10,768 nucleotides of DNA from Spirochaetales bacterium. Its GTDB lineage: Bacteria; Spirochaetota; Spirochaetia; Treponematales; UBA12059. Location: the NCBI GenBank assembly GCA_004525355.1, contig SPCK01000038.1, positions 1 through 10,768 of the forward strand. The letters are read 5' to 3'. Position numbers and translations under genes: made by a program. The notes under the pieces were generated by a model. It was not told the origin of the DNA. It was given only the letters and a program-made list of their open reading frames with translations, and did not search any database. Below are positions 7,147 through 10,768 of this stretch, piece by piece; within the stretch, counting starts at the first letter, position 1, and the number at the start of each line of letters is the position of its first letter.

Positions 7147-8331
7147 TCAGCGCTTGGCCTTCCTGGTGTACACGTCGAAGATGACCGCTGCGGCCAGGAC
7201 AGCGCCGCGAACGATATACTGCGAGGAAATGTCCGTACCCATGAGATTCATTCCGCTGGTCAACGACATGTACACGATGGCACCTACCAGGGATCCAGTC
7301 ACCTTGCCTACACCGCCCGCCGCGGAGACGCCGCCGATATACGCGGCAGCGATGGCGTCCAGCTCGAAAAGCGTGCCCGCGGTAGTCGTCGCGGATTGCA
7401 GGCGGGACGCGAACAAAATGCCCGAGAGTCCGGCCAGCATGCCCATGGAGCCGAATACCATCAAGGTTATCTTCTTGACGCTTATACCGGAGAGCTCCGC
7501 CGCTTCCGGATTTCCGCCTACCGCGTAGATGTGGCGGCCGAGCACCGTCTGCTGGGTTATGAAATCGTACAGGACCACGACGAACAGCACGATGACGATG
7601 GTCCACGACAGGCCGTTGTAGCCAGCCAGGTTCCAGGTGATGAGCAGCAGCAGCACCGAGATGAACACAAGCTTGATAATGAATACGCCCTTTGGCAGAA
7701 CCTCGAAATCGTAGGCTATCTTGCTCTTGCGGTCCCGAACGGACCTGAACAGGAACCAGATATTGACAATGATTCCCAGGAGGAGGGTCAGTTTGTGCAT
7801 GCCGTCGAATATTTCGATTTCCGGGAAGATATCGGGAATATAACCGTTTCCTATCGCGTTGAAGACATTGTCCGTAATGATGATGGTGCCCGTCTTGAGC
7901 GTTACCATCAGGAGGGCGCCGCGGTAGATCAGCCAGCCGGCCAGGGAAGCCACGAACGACGGTATGCCGAGCTTGGCCACGAGAAGACCGGTGGCCAAAC
8001 CTGCCAGCACGCCCAAGCCAAGTACCAAGGGAATCGCGATGCCGACCGGGAGTCCCCAGGACGTCATGGCAATAGCTGCGACGGCACCGAGGAACCCCGC
8101 CAGGAAGCCGACCGATAAGTCTATATGCCTGATGACGATGACCAGGGTCATGCCGATGGCGAGTACGGCGATATAGCCCGTCTGGTTCATCAGGTTGGAT
8201 ATATTGCGCGAGGAAATGAAAATGCCCTGGGTCATGACCGTGAAAAAGGCCATGATGACAAAGAGGGCGATGTACATACCGTAATCACGGATGTTGTGGC
8301 GCAGGGTCTTGCGCAGATCGGCGATGATCAT
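7147..8331 (-). CDS. gguB: Sugar ABC transporter permease, GguB/XylH type
   Basis: This 394-residue inner-membrane protein belongs to the branched-chain/ribose-type permease family (BPD_transp_2). It forms the channel for monosaccharide import. Many hydrophobic helices are visible (for example 18-36, 53-68, 76-90, 97-119, 181-196, 218-235, 241-257, 289-308 and 345-360). The conserved cytoplasmic coupling region reads IYAVGGNPEAAELSGI (268-283), and the family motif around DAIAAAYIGGVSAAGGVG (325-342) is intact. The length is normal for GguB or XylH. AGGAGG on the minus strand, 8 bases before the ATG, supports the start. It follows the ATPase gene by 21 bases and precedes the terminator, so it is the last gene of the operon. 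GguB is preferred over XylH because of the ChvE-like binding protein in the same operon; the two families are close. Confidence 0.93.
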   Translation of the reverse strand: MIIADLRKTLRHNIRDYGMYIALFVIMAFFTVMTQGIFISSRNISNLMNQTGYIAVLAIGMTLVIVIRHIDLSVGFLAGFLGAVAAIAMTSWGLPVGIAIPLVLGLGVLAGLATGLLVAKLGIPSFVASLAGWLIYRGALLMVTLKTGTIIITDNVFNAIGNGYIPDIFPEIEIFDGMHKLTLLLGIIVNIWFLFRSVRDRKSKIAYDFEVLPKGVFIIKLVFISVLLLLITWNLAGYNGLSWTIVIVLFVVVLYDFITQQTVLGRHIYAVGGNPEAAELSGISVKKITLMVFGSMGMLAGLSGILFASRLQSATTTAGTLFELDAIAAAYIGGVSAAGGVGKVTGSLVGAIVYMSLTSGMNLMGTDISSQYIVRGAVLAAAVIFDVYTRKAKR

Positions 8332-8352
8332 AGACTGTTCCTCCTGATTCCT

Positions 8353-9873
8353 TTACATCGTTGCCAGGCGCATGACCGATTCCTGGTCCGCTTCAGCGGC
8401 AGACACTTCTCCGGTTATGCGTCCCTGCGAAACCACGTACACCCTGTCGCTCATTCCAAGGACTTCGGGTAATTCAGACGAAATCATGATGATGCTCATG
8501 CCTTGTGCGACCAAATCGTTCATTATCATGTAGATTTCATATTTTGCGCCGACATCGATTCCACGGGTGGGCTCATCGAGGATCAGGACCCGCGGATTGA
8601 CGTACAGCCACTTGGCGATGGATACCTTTTGCTGGTTACCGCCGCTCAAGTTCAATACCTTCTGGTCAATGCTCGGCGTCTTGATGCGCAAAGCGTCCCT
8701 GTATTTATTGGCTACCTTGATCTCGGCATTGTCGTCGATGGTTCCGCGCCGGCTGAGCGCCTTGAGGTTTGCCAGCGTGATATTCTCCTTCACGTCCTGG
8801 ATGAGGACCAATCCGTTGCCCTTTCTGTCCTCCGAGGCGTATGCCAAACCGGCCTTGATCGCGTCTTTGGGCGACTGGAACCGCATGGCCTGACCGCCGA
8901 CGAACACTTCGCCGCTCGTCTTGTACTCGTCGGGGTTTCCGAACAGGCTTCGCGCCAGCTCGGTCCTGCCTGAACCCATGAGGCCTGCGAAACCGACGAT
9001 CTCTCCCTTGGCGACCTTGAATGAAATATCCTTGAGCACTGCCCTGCCGAGCGTTTGGTCCCAGGCATTCCAGCCCCGCGCTTCAAACACCACCTCGCTA
9101 GACCGCTCGTGTTTGCGCTTGGGAAATACATCGTCAATTTCTCGCCCGACCATGTGCTTGATGAGCACCGGTTCGGTCACCGCGCCCTCCGTGGCTGAAA
9201 GCGTGCATATAGTCTCGCCGTCGCGAAGCACGGTTACCGTGTCCGCGATACGGATTACTTCCTTGAGCTTGTGGGAAATCATGATGGACGTAACGCCCTG
9301 GCGCTTGAGGTCCTTCAGGATATCCAGGAGATTGTCGCAATCGGCTTCATTGAGCGCCGCCGTCGGTTCATCAAGGATGAGGAGTTTGACATCGCGGGAC
9401 AATGCCTTGGCTATCTCGACGAGCTGCTGCTTCCCGACGCCCAGGTCCTTGACCCTCGTTGCCGGTTCCACGTCAAGGTTGACGCGCGCGAGCATCTCCT
9501 TGGCGCGTTTGAGAGTCTCGTTCCAGTCGATACTGATGCCCTTGGTGATTTCATTTCCGAGGAGAATGTTCTCGAATACCGTCATCTCGGGAACCAGGGC
9601 AAGTTCCTGGTAAATGATGGCGATGCCGACCTTCTCGCTGTCGGCGATGTTTCTGAACCTTTGCGGGATGCCGTCGAGCAGTATCTCGCCACTGAAATCC
9701 CCGTGGGGATACACGCCGCTCAGGACTTTCATGAGCGTCGACTTGCCGGCGCCATTCTCTCCGACCAGGCAGTGTATCTCTCCCCTGGCTACGCCGAAGC
9801 TTACCTCCGACAATGCCTTGACGCCGGGAAAGGTCTTGGTAATGGATCTCATCTCCAGGATGGGTTTGTTCAT
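8353..9873 (-). CDS. gguA: Sugar ABC transporter ATP-binding protein with two nucleotide-binding domains, GguA/XylG type
   Basis: This 506-residue cytoplasmic ATPase energises sugar uptake. The first domain has Walker A GENGAGKST (38-46), Q-loop YQE (88-90), signature region GVGKQQLVEI (145-154) and Walker B LLILDEP (164-170). The second has the degenerate P-loop GLMGSGRTE (297-305; Arg303 replaces Lys, as is usual in this family), signature LSGGNQQ (409-415) and Walker B VLILDEP (429-435). The second site is probably the weaker hydrolysing one, as in the ribose and xylose transporters. The start is ATG 9873, preceded by GGAGG; ATG at 9894 would add seven residues and has no ribosome site upstream. 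The N-terminus then reads MNKPILEMRSITKTFPGVKA, which is typical of the family. Sugar preference cannot be read from this subunit. Confidence 0.94.
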   Translation of the reverse strand: MNKPILEMRSITKTFPGVKALSEVSFGVARGEIHCLVGENGAGKSTLMKVLSGVYPHGDFSGEILLDGIPQRFRNIADSEKVGIAIIYQELALVPEMTVFENILLGNEITKGISIDWNETLKRAKEMLARVNLDVEPATRVKDLGVGKQQLVEIAKALSRDVKLLILDEPTAALNEADCDNLLDILKDLKRQGVTSIMISHKLKEVIRIADTVTVLRDGETICTLSATEGAVTEPVLIKHMVGREIDDVFPKRKHERSSEVVFEARGWNAWDQTLGRAVLKDISFKVAKGEIVGFAGLMGSGRTELARSLFGNPDEYKTSGEVFVGGQAMRFQSPKDAIKAGLAYASEDRKGNGLVLIQDVKENITLANLKALSRRGTIDDNAEIKVANKYRDALRIKTPSIDQKVLNLSGGNQQKVSIAKWLYVNPRVLILDEPTRGIDVGAKYEIYMIMNDLVAQGMSIIMISSELPEVLGMSDRVYVVSQGRITGEVSAAEADQESVMRLATM

Positions 9874-9883
9874 AGTATCCCGG

Positions 9884-9888
9884 CCTCC
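9884..9888 (-). promoter_or_regulatory. Shine-Dalgarno that fixes the ATPase start
   Basis: GGAGG on the minus strand lies 10 bases before ATG 9873. It falls within the longer frame beginning at 9894, arguing for the inner start. The spacing is slightly long. Confidence 0.6.
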
Positions 9889-9999
9889 ATTCATTCATAG
9901 GCAGAAGGGAGCCGGATGGCCCCGATCCGCAAATCATGCAACTGCAACAAACGCTCGGTATCACGTCATATCGGTACGACAAGTACCCAACAATACCGT

Positions 10000-10022
10000 A
10001 GAAAGGATAATGAATCCTTTCT
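10000..10022 (-). repeat. Stem-loop, 9-bp perfect arms
   Basis: AGAAAGGAT (10000-10008) and ATCCTTTCT (10014-10022) are exact complements around a 5-base loop. It is the third main hairpin downstream of the binding-protein gene. No U-tract follows on the minus strand. Confidence 0.65.
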
Positions 10023-10031
10023 GCCATGGCA

Positions 10032-10061
10032 ACGCCGGCAAACCAAATGGCCTACCGGCGT
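10032..10061 (-). repeat. Stem-loop, 7-bp perfect arms
   Basis: ACGCCGG (10032-10038) and CCGGCGT (10055-10061) are complementary with a 16-base loop. It is the second hairpin downstream of the binding-protein gene. Confidence 0.5.
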
Positions 10062-10075
10062 CTCCTCAAGCAATT

Positions 10076-10110
10076 GGCCGCACGGCGTTCGACTGACGCG
10101 CCATACGGCC
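10076..10110 (-). repeat. Strong 3' hairpin 12 bases after the binding-protein stop
   Basis: In minus-strand RNA GGCCGUAUGGCG (10110-10099) pairs with CGCCGUGCGGCC (10087-10076) in a continuous 12-bp stem with two G-U pairs and an 11-base loop. AAUUGC follows, not a U-tract. The position just past the stop codon fits an mRNA 3'-protecting structure or a leaky terminator. Confidence 0.65.
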
Positions 10111-10122
10111 TTTCATCATTTC

Positions 10123-10768
10123 TTACTGTAGGCCGGAGAAGTACGACGAAGGATAGTAGCCGGAATCCACGATGGCGGCTTTCACGTTGTCCTTGGTTAC
10201 GGTGGTGATGGCGGAGGGCTTGGCCGGCACATCGATCTTGCCGTTGTTGTAGGTCGTCGTCTTCGCGGGAGCGCCACCCTTGAGATAGGCGATGGCGGCC
10301 GCGATGGCATCGTTCACGAGGACGCGGACATCCTTGAGAACGGTCATGGACTGCTTGCCGTCGATGATGTACTGGACAGATGCGACCTCGGCATCCTGGC
10401 CAGTGATGTAATAGGTCTTGACCCTGCGATCGGCACGGAAGACGTCGGCGATGGCTCGGGCGGTACCGTCGTTCGGGGCGCAGATGTACACGGTGCCCTT
10501 CATTGAGGTGGTGGCCTTGGTCAGGTCGGCTTCAGCCTTGTTCTTGGCAAAGGAGAAGTCCCAGTTGGTGGTGACCTGTCCGATGATCTTGCCGAGCTGC
10601 TCGCGGCTCAGTTTCGCGGTCTTGGAGAGGGCAACGGCCTCGGCGGAATTGCGCACGATGAACGTACCGTCGGCGATCTTGGGCTGGAGCACGCTCCACG
10701 CGCCATCGAAGAAGATGAAGGCGTTGTTGTCGGACGCGGCGCCCGCGTACAGGTACAGGTTGTTGCCC
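10123..10768 (-). CDS. chvE: Sugar-binding periplasmic protein, ChvE type, C-terminal 214 residues
   Basis: This is the extracytoplasmic receptor of the importer. The N-terminus, including any signal or lipoprotein peptide, lies beyond the right edge; the frame is open to the last base, beginning GNNLYLYAGAASDNNAFIFF. Segments typical of ChvE-like multiple-sugar receptors are present: NNAFIFFDGAW, ICAPNDGTARAIAD, YYITGQDAEVASVQYIIDGK followed by QSMTVLKDVR, and a C-terminal DSGYY. ChvE of Agrobacterium is known to bind several aldoses (galactose, glucose, arabinose, xylose) and sugar acids, so a broad range is possible here, but the ligand cannot be settled from half the protein. It is the first of the three genes in the visible operon. 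The internal GTG at 10692 is not a start; similarity continues upstream of it. Confidence 0.92.
   Translation of the reverse strand, partial: GNNLYLYAGAASDNNAFIFFDGAWSVLQPKIADGTFIVRNSAEAVALSKTAKLSREQLGKIIGQVTTNWDFSFAKNKAEADLTKATTSMKGTVYICAPNDGTARAIADVFRADRRVKTYYITGQDAEVASVQYIIDGKQSMTVLKDVRVLVNDAIAAAIAYLKGGAPAKTTTYNNGKIDVPAKPSAITTVTKDNVKAAIVDSGYYPSSYFSGLQ

Larger units (their letters stand above)
9889..10122 (-). other. Hairpin-rich intercistronic spacer between binding-protein and ATPase genes
   Basis: About 234 bases without a supported gene. Read on the minus strand it contains three stem-loops in a row (listed separately) and a fourth weaker one: GGTAC at 9973-9977 with GTACC at 9983-9987, nested inside CGGTAT at 9956-9961 with ATACCG at 9993-9998. 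None is followed by a U-tract. In sugar importers such spacers often protect the binding-protein mRNA and limit read-through, giving more binding protein than transporter. That role is inferred here from position and structure. Confidence 0.55.

Noticed and set aside
7396..8118. Plus-strand open frame of about 240 codons opposite the permease gene
   Set aside because: Its Asp/Glu/His/Gln-rich composition is what the reverse complement of a membrane protein gene gives; the permease on the other strand is certain.
9874..9894. Longer N-terminus of the ATPase from ATG 9894
   Set aside because: There is no ribosome site before it, while GGAGG precedes the inner ATG, and the family N-terminus starts at the inner Met.

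Overview
The window is GC-rich, densely coding bacterial DNA. It holds two convergent blocks that meet in a gene-free stretch at about 6805-7146. There is no marker gene, so the source can only be guessed. A eukaryotic-type kinase with FHA and vWA partners next to a ChvE/GguA/GguB-type sugar importer, in a GC-rich genome, would fit a free-living or gut spirochaete (Treponema/Spirochaeta relatives). That is inference, and other Gram-negative phyla remain possible.

Left block (1-6804). Two divergently transcribed genes share an AT-rich spacer. The minus-strand gene (29-922) encodes an unrecognised N-terminal domain fused to a histone-like HU/IHF-type domain with an acidic tail. The plus-strand gene (1048-1572) encodes the same unrecognised domain alone. 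Downstream of the latter, on the plus strand, lie a PPP-type metallophosphoesterase (1591-2607), a membrane-anchored Ser/Thr kinase (2622-4232), a polytopic membrane protein with a C-terminal FHA-like domain (4444-5337), and a secreted-then-anchored vWA protein with a cytoplasmic FHA-like domain (5353-6804). The short gaps between the first three genes and between the last two suggest co-transcription. A 211-base structured spacer with a perfect 15-bp inverted repeat separates the two halves. The set looks like a phosphorylation-based signalling module: a kinase writes, the phosphatase erases, FHA-like proteins act at the membrane, and the vWA and kinase C-terminal domains probably face the periplasm. 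Both FHA-like domains lack the usual phosphothreonine-contacting Arg and Ser, so they may not read phosphothreonine in the standard way.

Right block (7030-10768, minus strand). This is a high-affinity sugar ABC importer operon read right to left: the substrate-binding protein (ChvE type, N-terminus beyond the window edge), the double-domain ATPase (GguA type), the permease (GguB type), then a clear intrinsic terminator. The spacer between the binding-protein and ATPase genes holds several stem-loops but no U-tract. That arrangement would fit higher expression of the binding protein than of the rest of the transporter.

Four starts were moved from the longest possible reading frame because a good Shine-Dalgarno sequence points to an internal codon: 922 (minus), 2622, 4444 (GTG) and 9873 (minus).
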